Source of the DNA: an uncultured Alphaproteobacteria bacterium
GTDB taxonomy: Bacteria > Pseudomonadota > Alphaproteobacteria > Rs-D84
Direction: 5' to 3'
Length of the DNA stretch: 64,000 nucleotides
Assembly: GCA_944389345.1 (NCBI GenBank)
Contig: CALXMA010000003.1
Location: 53,093 to 117,092, forward strand
The notes beneath the pieces are model-generated. The model had not been told where the DNA came from and searched no databases. It worked only from the letters and a program-made list of their open reading frames with translations. Shown one piece after another: positions 63,983-64,000 of this stretch (position 1 is the first letter of the stretch; the number at the start of each line of letters is the position of its first letter). A program made the position numbers and the translations under genes.

Positions 63983-64000
63983 AAAACACAACAACTAAAA

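Noticed and set aside
1..64000. CRISPR array, insertion sequence or prophage
   Set aside because: No regularly spaced direct repeats, transposase, integrase or phage structural genes were found.

Overview
The window reads as a chromosomal segment of an alphaproteobacterium, probably a small-genome, host- or gut-associated lineage. The evidence is a CcrM-type GANTC DNA methyltransferase beside nrdR, a ppiD/tpiA divergent pair, a clpP-clpX pair, the rpsF-rpsR-rplI cluster and an rpoA-rplQ pair. A secreted choloylglycine hydrolase-like enzyme fits a gut setting. Naming a group such as RF32/Enterousia-like bacteria is inference; nothing here proves it. No phage, insertion sequence, plasmid or CRISPR module was found.

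Layout. 1-3.7 kb: 3' end of an ABC exporter, then two hypothetical proteins that share a domain. 3.7-9.3 kb: clpB without its N-domain, rpmB, tRNA-Leu(CAA) followed by a triplicated hairpin repeat, clpX, clpP and a small hypothetical gene. 9.3-10.2 kb: first cysteine-rich secreted protein behind a structured leader. 10.2-20.9 kb: housekeeping genes ccrM, nrdR, lytic transglycosylase, rnhB, pgk, a DsbA-like oxidoreductase, recO, rplI/rpsR/rpsF and a MotA/MotB-like pair. 21-36.5 kb: second leader plus cysteine-rich gene, a BOF-domain protein, two large cysteine-rich secreted proteins, infA, a third large cysteine-rich protein, two small overlapping cysteine-rich genes behind a third leader, and a PMP-type autotransporter behind a fourth leader. 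36.6-43.6 kb: tRNA-Gln(CUG), choloylglycine hydrolase-like protein, DUF1015 protein, ppiD, tpiA, grpE, and a cysteine-rich gene behind a fifth leader. 43.7-60.6 kb: an ankyrin/degenerate-subtilase autotransporter and a run of envelope proteins rich in cysteine and glycine-zipper segments. 60.7-64 kb: a DUF3419 protein, rplQ, rpoA with its own promoter, and a small secreted protein.

Two linked themes stand out. First, five genes or operons for secreted proteins (near 9.5, 21.1, 32.1, 36.4 and 43.0 kb) each have the same 5' architecture: a sigma70-like promoter, a hairpin, an arm, an A/A' hairpin, a core, the inverted copy of the arm ending in a second copy of A, an intrinsic terminator, then the Shine-Dalgarno site and start codon. 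The paired segments differ between loci but stay complementary within each locus. This looks like an undescribed attenuating leader RNA. Second, a family of large secreted proteins shares an N-terminal C-M-D-x-F-C motif, and three of the four end in C-E-D-I. A separate small family ends in C-Y-I-P...G-S-D...N-C-Y-Y. With the membrane-anchored DsbA-like protein, they suggest a heavily disulfide-bonded cell surface. Their function is unknown.
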